From the NCBI RefSeq assembly GCF_003718735.1, contig NZ_CP033460.1, positions 620,001-684,000 of the forward strand: a DNA stretch of 64,000 nucleotides, written 5' to 3'. The notes under the pieces were generated by a model. It saw nothing but the letters and a program-made list of their open reading frames with translations. It was not told the origin of the DNA and ran no database searches. This document shows, piece after piece, positions 8,343 to 18,386 of this stretch. Within the stretch, counting starts at the first letter, position 1. Each line of letters starts with the position of its first letter. The stretch comes from Staphylococcus debuckii. Its GTDB lineage: Bacteria; Bacillota; Bacilli; Staphylococcales; Staphylococcaceae. The translations under genes were made by a program, and so were the position numbers.

Positions 8343-10973
8343 TTGGCAAAGTTTCTTTATAAAATCGGTTCATTTATTGCGAAACACAAATGGTGGGCCC
8401 TTGTCGCATGGGTCGTCTTAATTGCAGCAGTACTTTCACCGATTGCAATAGATAAACCCAAATTTGATAACGACATCAAAATGACCGGTTTAAAATCTAT
8501 AGACACGAATAAGAAAATAGAAAAGCATTTTAATGTAGATAGTGAAAAAGCCACCATTACAGTGGTGATGAAATCACATTCTAAAGATGGAATAGTGAAA
8601 AAAGACGTCATGAAAGACGTTCAAAAAACCTTAGATGACATCAAAGATGATGACAAACATGTAGATAAAATCACAGATCCATATAAAAACAGACAAATCA
8701 GCAAAGATAAAACTACAGCCTTTGCAGATATTCAATATGATGTTTCAGCTACATCCTTAAGTAATAAAAGTAAAGATAAAGTCACAGATAATTTAGATGA
8801 CTTGAAAGATAAACATAATCTGGAAACTGAATTAACAGGTAATGGTATGAGCGGCAGCGTAGATACAGGTGGTGCTTCAGAAATCATCGGTATCGCAGTA
8901 GCCTTTATCGTCTTGTTAATTACATTCGGTTCATTTGTCGCAGCAGGATTACCGATTATTTCAGCGGTCGTCGGCTTAGTAACCAGCGTCAGCATTATCG
9001 GTTTAATGACTAAAATCGTGGATGTGCCGAACGTTACGCTCACACTCGCAGTCATGATTGGACTCGCAGTCGGTATCGACTACGCACTCTTTATCTTATT
9101 CCGATATCGTCAAATTATTAAAGAAGAGCGCGACGTTCCTAAAGCAGTCGGTTTAGCAATTGGTACGGCAGGCGGCGCAGTTATTTTCGCCGGTATTACC
9201 GTAATTATCGCAGTTTGCGGACTTGGACTTATCGGCATCAAATTCTTAGGTATCATGGGTTACATGTCAGCTATCAGTGTCTTCTTCGCAGTAATCAGTG
9301 CACTGATGCTAGTACCGGCGCTAATCAGTATTTTCCATAAAGCGATTCGACCGAAAGTAGAACGCAAATCACGTAAAACTGCAGACACACGCTGGTCTCG
9401 CTTTGTCGTTGGCAGTCCGCTTGCAGCTGTATTAGTCGGTGTAATTATTTTAGGTTTAGCTGCTATGCCGATTTCACAAATGCGTTTAGGTATACCAGAT
9501 GACGGTGTTAAACCCGATCATACCACGCAAAAGAAAGCTTATGACATAATGAGCGACAAGTTCGGAGAAGGCTTTAACGGTAAAATTCCGATGCTTGTGA
9601 ATGTTAAAGATAAAAAAGACAATCCAGAAGAAATGCAAAAAGACTTGAAAAAATTAAGCAAAGACATCAAAGACATGGATAATGTCGACATGGTGACTCC
9701 ACCGCAAATGAGTAAAAACAATGACTATGCCTTGATTACAGTTATTCCAGATAAAGGACCGCAAGCCAAAGGCACAGATGATCTCGTGAAAGACTTGCGA
9801 GACTATCATGATGATGCCAAAGATAAATACAGCTTCTTAACTGAAATCTCAGGCCAAAGCGTAATCAACTTAGACATGTCTAAGAAATTGAACAATGCGA
9901 TTCCTGTCTTTGCAGGTATCATCGTTGCATTAGCATTCTTATTATTAATGCTCGTCTTCCGTTCAATTATCATTCCATTGAAAGCAGTAGGCGGCTTCTT
10001 GCTCTCCTTAACTGCTACACTTGGATTTACAACACTCGTCATGCAAGAAGGCTTTATGAAACAACTTTTCGGTGTCCACGAGACCGCTCCTGTCCTAGCC
10101 TTCCTGCCAGTCATCGTCATCGGTATCCTCTTCGGATTAGCGATGGACTACGAAGTATTCTTAATGTCCCGAATTCACGAAGAGTATAGTCGAACTCGCG
10201 ATAACAAACACTCAATTAAAGTGGGTATCCGAGAAAGCGGCCCTGTAATCATTGCGGCAGCCCTTATCATGATAAGCGTCTTCATGGCCTTTGCCATCCA
10301 AGACGACGTGATGATTAAGACAATGGGTATCGCACTCGCATTCGGTGTCTTCTTCGATGCCTTTGTGGTCAGATTATTGATGATTCCAGCACTTACCGCT
10401 TTATTCGGCAAAGCAGCGTGGTACCTGCCAGCATGGTTGAACCGTATCTTGCCGAAAATCGATATCGAAGGACATGCCTTAGAAGACATGATGCCACGCG
10501 AAGATTACATTACAGAACAAGAAGAACGCGCAGCACAACGTCGCAAATACAGTGTAGTCAACGAGGAAACCGCAGATACACGCAACCTTTACAAACAATT
10601 GCGCAACACAACAGACCAACCGAACCACCTTATCTATGACGCGTTGCTGCTGTATGCGAAAGATCATGCACCAGAAATTTACCGAGAATATACTGGAAAA
10701 GAAAACTCTGGAGAGCAGGGAGAAATGGAAGACACCTCCCAACGCAGTCTGCATCCACATAGTGGCAGCGGCTATAATGAGGTCGGTCATGATGAAAATC
10801 ATCCGCACACTACAGAAGCACCAAGTATCATTCAAGGTAATGGAACAACAAGATATAGCACGCCAAATGCACAACAACGCGAAGATTTATATCGTCTCTT
10901 AAGCCAACAAAGCAAGAACATCAGCGAAATGAACGATATTATCAAACACTTAATTAACAAAAACAATAAATAG
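8343..10973 (+). CDS. farE: MMPL-family RND-type exporter, FarE-like
   Basis: 876 residues with two MMPL repeats. Each has one helix, a large extracytoplasmic loop rich in Lys/Asp (about 35-180 and 370-510), then a block of five helices. The helix-4 Asp motif of MMPL proteins is visible as GLAVGIDYALFILFRYR and GLAMDYEVFLMSRIHEEY, which would couple proton flow to export. The last 150 or so residues form a hydrophilic cytoplasmic tail. The start is TTG 8343 with GAGGAGG 7 nt away. It is divergent from a TetR gene as in S. aureus farE, an effector of fatty-acid resistance. The substrate is inferred from that. Confidence 0.82.
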   Translation: MAKFLYKIGSFIAKHKWWALVAWVVLIAAVLSPIAIDKPKFDNDIKMTGLKSIDTNKKIEKHFNVDSEKATITVVMKSHSKDGIVKKDVMKDVQKTLDDIKDDDKHVDKITDPYKNRQISKDKTTAFADIQYDVSATSLSNKSKDKVTDNLDDLKDKHNLETELTGNGMSGSVDTGGASEIIGIAVAFIVLLITFGSFVAAGLPIISAVVGLVTSVSIIGLMTKIVDVPNVTLTLAVMIGLAVGIDYALFILFRYRQIIKEERDVPKAVGLAIGTAGGAVIFAGITVIIAVCGLGLIGIKFLGIMGYMSAISVFFAVISALMLVPALISIFHKAIRPKVERKSRKTADTRWSRFVVGSPLAAVLVGVIILGLAAMPISQMRLGIPDDGVKPDHTTQKKAYDIMSDKFGEGFNGKIPMLVNVKDKKDNPEEMQKDLKKLSKDIKDMDNVDMVTPPQMSKNNDYALITVIPDKGPQAKGTDDLVKDLRDYHDDAKDKYSFLTEISGQSVINLDMSKKLNNAIPVFAGIIVALAFLLLMLVFRSIIIPLKAVGGFLLSLTATLGFTTLVMQEGFMKQLFGVHETAPVLAFLPVIVIGILFGLAMDYEVFLMSRIHEEYSRTRDNKHSIKVGIRESGPVIIAAALIMISVFMAFAIQDDVMIKTMGIALAFGVFFDAFVVRLLMIPALTALFGKAAWYLPAWLNRILPKIDIEGHALEDMMPREDYITEQEERAAQRRKYSVVNEETADTRNLYKQLRNTTDQPNHLIYDALLLYAKDHAPEIYREYTGKENSGEQGEMEDTSQRSLHPHSGSGYNEVGHDENHPHTTEAPSIIQGNGTTRYSTPNAQQREDLYRLLSQQSKNISEMNDIIKHLINKNNK

Positions 10974-10987
10974 TAGTTAAAGCAAGC

Positions 10988-11016
10988 GGAGCCGGACATT
11001 GTTATGTCCCAGCTCC
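10988..11016 (+). terminator. Rho-independent terminator after the MMPL gene
   Basis: GGAGC-cg-GGACAT pairs with ATGTCC-ca-GCTCC around a TTGTT-type loop. Variants of this GGAGC/GACAT stem recur at 36255 and 55021, so it is a repeated terminator design in this genome. Confidence 0.6.
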
Positions 11017-11249
11017 CTTACTTTGTTTCCAAAAACTTTTAAAAAGATTTAACAAATCGAGTATAAGTAGTGCCAAATAGTTGATATATCAAGGTTTGCA
11101 AATAAATAAGATGCGATTAACATATATAAGAGAAGGTTTATTATTTTCAATTTTATGGGAAATAAAATATAATTCTAGATTGTATTCTGCTTCACACTCG
11201 AAGCAGCCAATCAATGTTATTTCTATATACAGACAAGGAGCAACATACA

Positions 11250-13418
11250 ATGAATGACTTAACGGTTATCATTACTTACTATAACTCAGAAGAATATATT
11301 CGTGATTGTATTGAAAGTTTGAAGCAACAACGTAATCAAAATTTTGATGTAATCATCGTGAATGACGGTTCTACTGATGATTCAGAAACTATTTTAAAAG
11401 AAGCACTCGAAGATTATGATAAATCTATCCATTATATCAACTTGCCAGAAAATCAAGGACATGCGCATGCTAGAAATTTGGCGATGCAAGACGTAACGAC
11501 ACCTTACTTTATGTTCTTAGATGCAGATGATCAACTAGCAACGTACGCGATTAATTTTTATTTGAAAAATATCAATGGGCTCGATGCATTAATTGCGCCA
11601 ATTAATAATTTCAGTGTCAATCGACCGCAGTACATCGACCCCAATAAAGTCAGATTGGAATATATGAAGGCCAAGCACAATCCGAATTCCTTTTTACGTA
11701 AGAATACAGCATGTAATATCCTGTTTAAAACAGCAATTGTGCAAGCACATAATTTACAATTCGACGAGCATTTGAAAACCTATGTCGATAATTCATTTGT
11801 AGTGGATTATCTTCCATATGTAAATCGGTTCGTGCGTATCTTTGGTTTCCCATTTTATTATAGAGGCGAAGTTTATGACCCGTTTGAAACTGAGAAATTG
11901 ACTGCACAAGATGCCGATGAATTATTCGAAGATTACGCGGATAGTTATCTGCATACTGTGCAAAAGACGAAGAATAAGAAAGTGAAGCGCTTCTTGACAG
12001 ATAAAATGGCGAAGAAAATCCGCCATGTGTTTGATCCGGCGCAAAAGGATATTGGATTCCATTATGCACAACATGAAAATACTTTGGTCGAATTAGCACG
12101 CAAAATTAAAAGACCGCTTCTCGAACAAGGTGGCGCCTTATTCAAAGTTGAAATGCTCTTTCTCATGTTGCGTCAACCGAAAGCAGCTTATACTGTCAAC
12201 CGTACACGAGAATGGATTCGTCTCATGAAAAATATTGTCTTGAACCAAAAAGGCAAGAATCGTTCTATTTATGAACTGACAGATGCACGGGAAAATGTGG
12301 AGAATACTACTATCGTCTTTGAAACATTCGGCGGTAAAAATTATAGCGATAGTCCTAAATATATTTATGAATATATGCAGGAGAAATATCCTTACTATAA
12401 TTATGTTTGGTCCTTTAAAAAACCTTCTGCACACGCTGTGCCAGGAAATGCGCAAAAGGTGAAGCGGGGTTCGAAAGCTTATTATAAAGCCTATTCGGAT
12501 GCCCATTACTGGGTAGCCAACGCCCGCATGCCATTATATTTGAATAAAAAAGCAAACCAGACATACATTCAAACTTGGCACGGCACACCTTTGAAACGCT
12601 TGGCTAATGATATGAAAGTGGTACGTATGCCTGGAACTACAACATCAGCTTATAAACGTCATTTCAAAGAGGAAACAGAGCGCTGGGATTATTTAATTTC
12701 ACCCAACCGTTATTCCACAGAAATTTTCGAGTCTGCCTTTTGGATGAATCCAGAACGCATCTTAGAAATCGGTTATCCACGTAATGATGTGCTGGTCAAT
12801 CGCCAAGATGATCAAGCTTATATAAATGAAATCAGAGAAAACTTGAACATTCCTCAAGATAAGAAAGTCATCACCTACGCACCGACTTGGCGTGATGATG
12901 AATTTATCAAGAGAGGTCAGTATTTATTTAAACTACAAATCGATTTAGATCACTTGCAACAACAAATCGGTGATGAATATGTGATATTACTGCGCATGCA
13001 TTATTTAATAGCGAACGCTTTAGACTTAAGCGGCTACGAAGATTTTGCAATCGATGTTTCTAATTATGAAGACACATCAGAAATTTTCTTGATTTCAGAC
13101 GCCTTAATTACAGATTATTCGTCAGTCATGTTTGATTACGGCATCTTGAAACGCCCGCAATTCTTCTTTGCGTACGATATTGAAAAGTATGATAAAGGAC
13201 TGCGTGGCTTCTACATGGACTATAAAAATGATTTACCGGGTCCTATATTTACTGATCCGCATGCATTGTCAGAAAGCTTGAAAGATATTCCGAAAGTGAA
13301 AAGGGACTATCAAGAGAAAATCGATGCCTTTTACGACCGCTTCTGCAGCATTGAAAACGGTAAAGCTTCTCAATATATCGGTGACATGATTCATAATCAT
13401 ATAGAACAAAATAAATAG
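11250..13418 (+). CDS. Bifunctional GT2 glycosyltransferase / CDP-glycerol glycerophosphotransferase (teichoic acid type)
   Basis: 722 residues. Residues 1-200 form a GT2 domain (VIITYYNSEEYIRDC, VNDGSTDDS, FLDADD). Residues about 350-720 form a CDP-glycerol:poly(glycerophosphate) transferase domain with WHGTPLKRL, SPNRYSTEIF, YAPTWRDD and ITDYSSVMFDYG. Such fusions make or decorate wall teichoic acid at the inner membrane face. I chose ATG 11250 because AAGGAG lies 9 nt upstream; an earlier in-frame ATG at 11214 has no such site. It stands alone with about 275 nt of non-coding DNA before it, so it probably has its own promoter. Confidence 0.88.
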   Translation: MNDLTVIITYYNSEEYIRDCIESLKQQRNQNFDVIIVNDGSTDDSETILKEALEDYDKSIHYINLPENQGHAHARNLAMQDVTTPYFMFLDADDQLATYAINFYLKNINGLDALIAPINNFSVNRPQYIDPNKVRLEYMKAKHNPNSFLRKNTACNILFKTAIVQAHNLQFDEHLKTYVDNSFVVDYLPYVNRFVRIFGFPFYYRGEVYDPFETEKLTAQDADELFEDYADSYLHTVQKTKNKKVKRFLTDKMAKKIRHVFDPAQKDIGFHYAQHENTLVELARKIKRPLLEQGGALFKVEMLFLMLRQPKAAYTVNRTREWIRLMKNIVLNQKGKNRSIYELTDARENVENTTIVFETFGGKNYSDSPKYIYEYMQEKYPYYNYVWSFKKPSAHAVPGNAQKVKRGSKAYYKAYSDAHYWVANARMPLYLNKKANQTYIQTWHGTPLKRLANDMKVVRMPGTTTSAYKRHFKEETERWDYLISPNRYSTEIFESAFWMNPERILEIGYPRNDVLVNRQDDQAYINEIRENLNIPQDKKVITYAPTWRDDEFIKRGQYLFKLQIDLDHLQQQIGDEYVILLRMHYLIANALDLSGYEDFAIDVSNYEDTSEIFLISDALITDYSSVMFDYGILKRPQFFFAYDIEKYDKGLRGFYMDYKNDLPGPIFTDPHALSESLKDIPKVKRDYQEKIDAFYDRFCSIENGKASQYIGDMIHNHIEQNK

Positions 13419-13512
13419 TAGTATGTCGAGCAGAGTCCCTCACTTAGGCGGTTCTGCTTTTCATATGCTTTCTTTTCCAGAAAAGGGCTATAGTAAAAGA
13501 GAGGTGAACGCG

Positions 13513-14079
13513 ATGAGTACAGAAAAAGTGATTTATTCTATCGGCCATTCAAATCATGATCAAGCGACATTCTTAAAGATGCTTCAGACTTTCGATATCG
13601 AAGCCTTGGAAGATATTAGAGCCTTTACCAAGAGTCGCAAATATCCGCAATTCAATGATGCGCAGATGCGGGAATGGCTGGAGGAGGCCGGTATTGAATA
13701 TCGTCAAGACCCTGAGCTAGGGGGCAGACGCCGTCCGAGCAATACAGTCGGCCGTTCGCTCAATGCAGGCTGGCAGAATGAATCCTTCCATAATTATGCC
13801 GACTATACTTTGACAGATGCGTTTAAGGATGGAATTCATACTTTAGAAAAAATTGCGGAAGAGAAGCGGACTGCTTATATGTGCGCCGAACATCATCCGG
13901 CACGTTGCCATCGGTTAATTGTGAGTAATTATCTGGTCGCCAAAGGATGGAAAGTGTTGCATATTATGCAAAATAATAAAGGTGACATTATTACGCAAGA
14001 ACATCGATTAGGACAATGGGGCGCTATGCCGATTATAGAAGATGATGGAGAAGTAGTGTATCCAGAAAATACAGATTGA
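13513..14079 (+). CDS. DUF488 domain protein
   Basis: 188 residues. The N terminus YSIGHSNHD and the late motif CAEHHPARCHR (CxE...CHR) are the hallmarks of DUF488 proteins, whose biochemical role is not settled. The start at ATG 13513 follows GAGAGGTGA; the frame upstream to 13423 lacks a ribosome site. No membrane segment is present. It sits alone between the teichoic acid gene and a palindromic repeat. Confidence 0.85.
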   Translation: MSTEKVIYSIGHSNHDQATFLKMLQTFDIEALEDIRAFTKSRKYPQFNDAQMREWLEEAGIEYRQDPELGGRRRPSNTVGRSLNAGWQNESFHNYADYTLTDAFKDGIHTLEKIAEEKRTAYMCAEHHPARCHRLIVSNYLVAKGWKVLHIMQNNKGDIITQEHRLGQWGAMPIIEDDGEVVYPENTD

Positions 14080-14080
14080 T

Positions 14081-14127
14081 GCGGATATATTGGCCAAGAT
14101 GGAGAGCAACGTGTCCAATATATCTGC
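14081..14127. repeat. Palindromic repeat unit, single copy
   Basis: Arms GCGGATATATTGG (14081-14093) and CCAATATATCTGC (14115-14127) are complementary at 12 of 13 positions. The centre CCAAGATGGAGAGCAACGTG matches the 41-nt tandem units at 38026-38230 and the pair at 30666-30749. It lies just after a gene and may also work as a terminator-like stem. Confidence 0.8.
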
Positions 14128-14302
14128 AAAATTGGAACAACGACCACGCCACCATTCAACCCCATATCAAATTCTGCCCAACTCTCCCAGTATTTTTTTT
14201 TAGAAAAAGTTCACAAATCCGCTGCAATTATATGGCATTCTATCCTGAAAAATGAGATCCTGCTTATAAGAAGTGAATATTCTAGCAAGCGAGGGATTAG
14301 GA

Positions 14303-14695
14303 ATGAAGAAATTAATCGAAGTGGTAGGCGCAGTCATTTATGACCATGACAAAATATTATGCGCACAACGCAGTAAACAAATGAGTTTGCCCTTATTATG
14401 GGAATTTCCGGGCGGTAAGATTGAACAAGGCGAATCAGATGTCGAAGCCTTGAAACGCGAAATCCGAGAAGAGATGAAATGTGATTTAGAGGTCGGAGAG
14501 AAAATTACGACGACGACGCATGAATATGACTTTGCGATTATTCAACTCACTACATATCAATGCAAATTGCAAGCACAAATGCCAACGCTTACTGAACATA
14601 GCCAAATCCAATGGTTGAGCGTAGAAGACTTGCATCAACTGGAGTGGGCACCGGCAGACGTTCCGACAGTCGATTTATTGGTTGAGAAGGGTTAA
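14303..14695 (+). CDS. NUDIX hydrolase (MutT-like (deoxy)nucleoside triphosphate pyrophosphohydrolase)
   Basis: 130 residues with a Nudix box GGKIEQGE...REIREEM (about residues 35-57). N-terminal VVGAVIYDHDKILCAQRS is typical of MutT-type enzymes that hydrolyse oxidised or modified dNTPs. ATG 14303 is preferred because GAGGG lies 7 nt upstream; a GTG at 14273 is in frame but has a weak site. The stop is only 6 nt before the next gene, a PLD-helicase protein, so the two are co-transcribed. The true substrate could be another nucleoside diphosphate derivative. Confidence 0.85.
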   Translation: MKKLIEVVGAVIYDHDKILCAQRSKQMSLPLLWEFPGGKIEQGESDVEALKREIREEMKCDLEVGEKITTTTHEYDFAIIQLTTYQCKLQAQMPTLTEHSQIQWLSVEDLHQLEWAPADVPTVDLLVEKG

Positions 14696-14701
14696 TGGCC
14701 T

Positions 14702-17572
14702 ATGGAAAATGCTATCGATGATTTGAAATACTCCTTGCATAAAGGATTTATCGACCGTTCCATTGTGCATCAAGGCCATCATGTACCGAAACTATTAATT
14801 AATAACGCAGAAGAAAATGTATTATCGACGGTCATTGATGAATTGCAAAAATGCCAATCATTTATGATTTCAGTCGCGTTCATTACAGAAAGCGGTTTAG
14901 CGAGCTTAAAAGCACACCTTTATGATCTCGCGCAAAAAGGAGTCAAAGGCAAAATACTGACTTCGAATTATCTCGGATTCAATACACCGAAAATGTATGA
15001 AGAATTATTAAAGTTGGAAAATGTTGAGGTCCGTTTAACAGAAGTGCCAGGATTTCATGCAAAAGGATATATTTTCGAACATGATCAATTTTCATCCTTA
15101 ATCGTTGGCAGTTCAAATTTAACTTCCAATGCACTTAAAGTGAATTATGAACATAATATTCTTTTTTCAACCCATCAAAATGGAGACTTAGTGCATCGTG
15201 TGAAGCATCAATTCACGGACTTATGGAATCAGAGTACGCCCTTAACACCAGAGTGGATTGCGTATTACCGCGAAGTGTATCAACCGCAAGCAGTGCAACG
15301 CGTGTTTGAAGATAGCCAAAGACAAACTGAGATGATTAATCGTGTGGATGAAGCGGCACAGATTGAGCCTAACTTAATGCAAGTCGAGGCATTGCAATCT
15401 TTGAGCAGCGTACGCGCACGAGGAGAGGACCGAGCACTGATAATCTCGGCAACCGGAACAGGGAAGACGATTATGTCTGCTCTCGACGTCCGCCAAGCAG
15501 AACCTGAGCGTTTCCTTTTCGTAGTGCATAGCGAAACCATCTTGAATGATGCGATGCGGGCTTACCAGAAAGTCTTAACCACAGAACCCGCTTCGGCTTT
15601 CGGCAAATTATCTGGCCAGCATAAAGATATGGATGCGAAATATTTATTTGCGACTGTGCAGACGTTGTCCAAAGAACAGATCCATACGCAATTCGACCCG
15701 GCAGCTTTCGACTATATTGTCTTTGATGAAGCCCATCGTTCAGCCGCCGACACTTATCAGCGCATCTTCCATTATTTCAAACCGCAATTTATGCTAGGTA
15801 TGACAGCGACACCAGAACGTACCGATGATTTGAATATCTTTGAACAATTCAATTATAATGTCGCTTACGAAATTCGTCTGCAAAAAGCCTTGGAAAGTGA
15901 AATCCTCTGCCCGTTTCATTACTTTGGCGTTTCCGACTATGTCCAAGACGGAATGGTAGTAGATGATAATAGTCAGTTGCGGTATCTGACTTCAGACGAA
16001 CGCGTGAAATATATACTTGACCGGACGCACTATTATGGTTATTCCGGCGACGTGCTGAAAGGGTTGATCTTTGTCAGCCGTAAACATGAAGCGGTAGAAC
16101 TCGCTGAAAAACTCACTCAGCAAGGGATAACAACGACTGCTTTAACAGGTTCAGATTCACAGCAACGCCGAAATACCGTGATTCAACAGCTTAAAGACGG
16201 AGAAATTAATTACATTATCACCGTTGACCTTTTCAATGAAGGGATCGATATACCTGAAATCAACCAAGTCGTCATGTTGAGAGGAACGCAATCCAGCATT
16301 ATTTTTGTCCAGCAGCTCGGACGCGGCCTGCGTAAAAGTGCCAACAAAGATTACGTGACCGTCATTGATTTCATCGGCAATTATAAGAACAACTATCTGA
16401 TTCCGATTGCGTTATCAGGCGACCATTCACACAACAAAGACAATTACCGTAAATTCTTGACGGATAACGCACCCCTAAGAGGCGTGTCGACCATCAATTT
16501 TGAAGAAGTCGCGAAGAAAAAAGTCTTCGAATCCATACAAAGCGCGACCCTAAACGAAATGAAAATGATTGTAGAAGCTTACCAGAACGTGAAGAATCGT
16601 ATCGGCAGAACCCCGACCCTGATGGACTTTATCGAACAGAATTCCCTAGATCCAGACGTTCTTTTGTCGAAATTCGCGAACTACGAAATCTTTTTAGAAA
16701 AGAAAGCTCAAGTGACACCCCGCATTTCTGAGAGTGCCTCTAAAAACTTGACCTTCATGTCCAAAGAATTGGCTCAAGGCTTGAAGAGTTCGGATTATAT
16801 GACGATTGAGGTGTTGTCAGAACAAGATGAGAGTTTCGAAAGTTTAGTGAAGAAGCTACAAGCAAGAGATAGTGAGATTAGTGAAGCGGACGTACAAACA
16901 AGTTTAAGAATACTCGATCAATCCTTCTTTAAAAAAGGAACCGATAAACATTACGGGCCGCCTATTATTAATATCAAGCATCACGGTAAAAAAATTCAAT
17001 TGAGCGAGCACTTTAAAAAGAATATGCAAAATAAAGCATTTCGGGCGCATTTGGATGATTTGATGCAACTTGCACATTATAAACACATCAATCATTATCA
17101 TAATAGTAATAGCTTACAACTCTATCAGAAATACTCAAGAAAAGATTTTGTGCGCATTATGAATTGGCAGAATGATGAATCTGCGACTGTTTATGGTTAT
17201 AAACAAAAATACCAAACACTGCCTGTCTTCATTACGTATCACAAAAAAGAAGATATTAGTGAAACTACTGCCTATGAAGATGAATTTTTAAATCAAGATG
17301 AACTGAAGTGGTTCACACGTTCTAATCGTTCATTGAAGTCGCCAGAAGTACAAAATGTGATCCATCATCAAGAATTAGAGACACCCATGTATATGTTTGT
17401 GAAAAAAGAAGATGCAGACGGCAAAAATTTCTATTATTTAGGAACCGCCCGCTATATAGAAGGAACCGCTGAAGACGCACAAATGCCAGACGGTAAAAAT
17501 GTAGTAACCATGCATTTGGCTATGGACACACCCGTTCGTGATGATGTATATCGCTATTTAGTAGAGAAATAA
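14702..17572 (+). CDS. PLD-nuclease-like / superfamily 2 helicase / DUF3427 protein
   Basis: 956 residues. An N-terminal phospholipase-D-type domain carries HAKGYIFEH and GSSNLTSNALK (about residues 120-145). It is followed by an SF2 helicase core with SATGTGKT (Walker A, about 256), DEAH (about 345), TATPER and QQLGRGLRK (motif VI), then a C-terminal DUF3427-type region of about 350 residues. This architecture is known in bacteria and suggests DNA unwinding coupled to cleavage or repair, possibly defence. It is 6 nt downstream of a NUDIX gene. Function is inferred from domains only. Confidence 0.85.
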   Translation: MENAIDDLKYSLHKGFIDRSIVHQGHHVPKLLINNAEENVLSTVIDELQKCQSFMISVAFITESGLASLKAHLYDLAQKGVKGKILTSNYLGFNTPKMYEELLKLENVEVRLTEVPGFHAKGYIFEHDQFSSLIVGSSNLTSNALKVNYEHNILFSTHQNGDLVHRVKHQFTDLWNQSTPLTPEWIAYYREVYQPQAVQRVFEDSQRQTEMINRVDEAAQIEPNLMQVEALQSLSSVRARGEDRALIISATGTGKTIMSALDVRQAEPERFLFVVHSETILNDAMRAYQKVLTTEPASAFGKLSGQHKDMDAKYLFATVQTLSKEQIHTQFDPAAFDYIVFDEAHRSAADTYQRIFHYFKPQFMLGMTATPERTDDLNIFEQFNYNVAYEIRLQKALESEILCPFHYFGVSDYVQDGMVVDDNSQLRYLTSDERVKYILDRTHYYGYSGDVLKGLIFVSRKHEAVELAEKLTQQGITTTALTGSDSQQRRNTVIQQLKDGEINYIITVDLFNEGIDIPEINQVVMLRGTQSSIIFVQQLGRGLRKSANKDYVTVIDFIGNYKNNYLIPIALSGDHSHNKDNYRKFLTDNAPLRGVSTINFEEVAKKKVFESIQSATLNEMKMIVEAYQNVKNRIGRTPTLMDFIEQNSLDPDVLLSKFANYEIFLEKKAQVTPRISESASKNLTFMSKELAQGLKSSDYMTIEVLSEQDESFESLVKKLQARDSEISEADVQTSLRILDQSFFKKGTDKHYGPPIINIKHHGKKIQLSEHFKKNMQNKAFRAHLDDLMQLAHYKHINHYHNSNSLQLYQKYSRKDFVRIMNWQNDESATVYGYKQKYQTLPVFITYHKKEDISETTAYEDEFLNQDELKWFTRSNRSLKSPEVQNVIHHQELETPMYMFVKKEDADGKNFYYLGTARYIEGTAEDAQMPDGKNVVTMHLAMDTPVRDDVYRYLVEK

Positions 17573-17579
17573 AGGTAGA

Positions 17580-17608
17580 AACCTGGCTCATAGTGGAGTC
17601 AGGTTTTT
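17580..17608 (+). terminator. Rho-independent terminator (first copy of a duplicated element)
   Basis: AACCTGGCTC and GAGTCAGGTT form a stem around ATAGTG, followed by T residues. The stretch from 17582 onward is almost identical to 24664-24690 at the other end of the AT-rich cassette. Confidence 0.85.
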
Positions 17609-17667
17609 CTCTAGTGAGAAAATAGGGTATATTTAAGATAAGCATTAATCGAAAGGAATTAAATTAA

Positions 17668-18297
17668 TTGGCTATTACACGTAATTATGAAGAAACCCAT
17701 AAAAAATTGTTAGAAGTGAGTTTGAAAAATTTTTTAGCAAATGGATTTGATCAAACAAAGTTAAGACAGATTTGTCGCGATGCAGAAGTGACGACAGGAG
17801 CTTTTTATAAACACTTTAAAAATAAAGAAGAAATTTTTAGAGAAATTGTTATGCCTCTTATTATTAAAATGAAAGAAGCTTACCAAAAGAGATATACTGA
17901 CTTTTTTGAATTTAATACTAAACAAGATGTGGTAAAAAAATGGGCCGCTAACAATGATGAAATGTATATCTTTATTGATTTGTTTTATGATAACTATGAG
18001 GTGTTTACTTTATTATTTTTTAATGCCCAAGGTACAAAATATGAGAATATACTTGAAAAAGTAACACAGTACAGCGAAGAAAATACTCATAAATTTTACA
18101 AGGTCCTTTTTCCTAATTCTGAACCACTCAACAAAGAGAAAGTTCATTTTTATACTTATGCGTATTTTGCGGCAATGTTAGATGTTTTGCGACATCAGTT
18201 TAGTAGGGAAAAAACAAAGGAATTATCTACTGATTTACATGATTTTGTGTTGCCGGGTTGGTTTAATTTTATGAATATAAAAAGTCTTGCTAATTAA
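17668..18297 (+). CDS. TetR-family regulator of the ECF/ABC cassette
   Basis: 209 residues with an N-terminal TetR DNA-binding domain (LRQICRDAEVTTGAFYKHFKNKEEIF, about residues 27-52) and a helical effector domain with aromatic-rich segments. TTG 17668 is the start, with AAAGGAA upstream. It lies in the same direction as the transporter genes, 122 nt ahead of the S component. That gap contains two related 17-nt dyads that are good candidates for its operators. AT-rich like the genes after it and unlike the gene before it. The ligand is unknown; control of metal or metallophore uptake is inferred from the neighbours. Confidence 0.8.
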   Translation: MAITRNYEETHKKLLEVSLKNFLANGFDQTKLRQICRDAEVTTGAFYKHFKNKEEIFREIVMPLIIKMKEAYQKRYTDFFEFNTKQDVVKKWAANNDEMYIFIDLFYDNYEVFTLLFFNAQGTKYENILEKVTQYSEENTHKFYKVLFPNSEPLNKEKVHFYTYAYFAAMLDVLRHQFSREKTKELSTDLHDFVLPGWFNFMNIKSLAN

Positions 18298-18321
18298 GAA
18301 AGTTAAGACTATAATCATAAA

Positions 18322-18336
18322 TGAGATTGATTCTCA
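18322..18336 (+). promoter_or_regulatory. Fur-box-like site
   Basis: TGAGATTGATTCTCA fits the 7-1-7 Fur pattern TGATAATNATTATCA with 12 of the 14 specified positions in agreement or symmetric substitution, and is extended by AAT/TTT flanks. It sits just upstream of a TTGACT -35 element (18345-18350), where a bound repressor would block the promoter. Confidence 0.6.
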
Positions 18337-18344
18337 TTTATTTT

Positions 18345-18372
18345 TTGACTAATAGATAACACTGTTATCTTA
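18345..18372 (+). promoter_or_regulatory. Candidate promoter of the ECF/ABC operon
   Basis: TTGACT (18345-18350), 16-nt spacer, TATCTT (18367-18372). The perfect dyad at 18354-18370 lies in the spacer and -10. Confidence 0.5.
18354..18370. promoter_or_regulatory. Perfect 8-1-8 dyad, probable TetR operator O1
   Basis: AGATAACA-C-TGTTATCT is a perfect inverted repeat inside the promoter of the S-T-A genes. A second copy with one mismatch follows 33 bp further on. Confidence 0.7.
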
Positions 18373-18386
18373 TTTTTTAATCTTTA

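Noticed and set aside
10479..10877. Minus-strand frame opposite the MMPL C-terminal tail
   Set aside because: It is a shadow of a well-supported gene and has no ribosome site or family resemblance.
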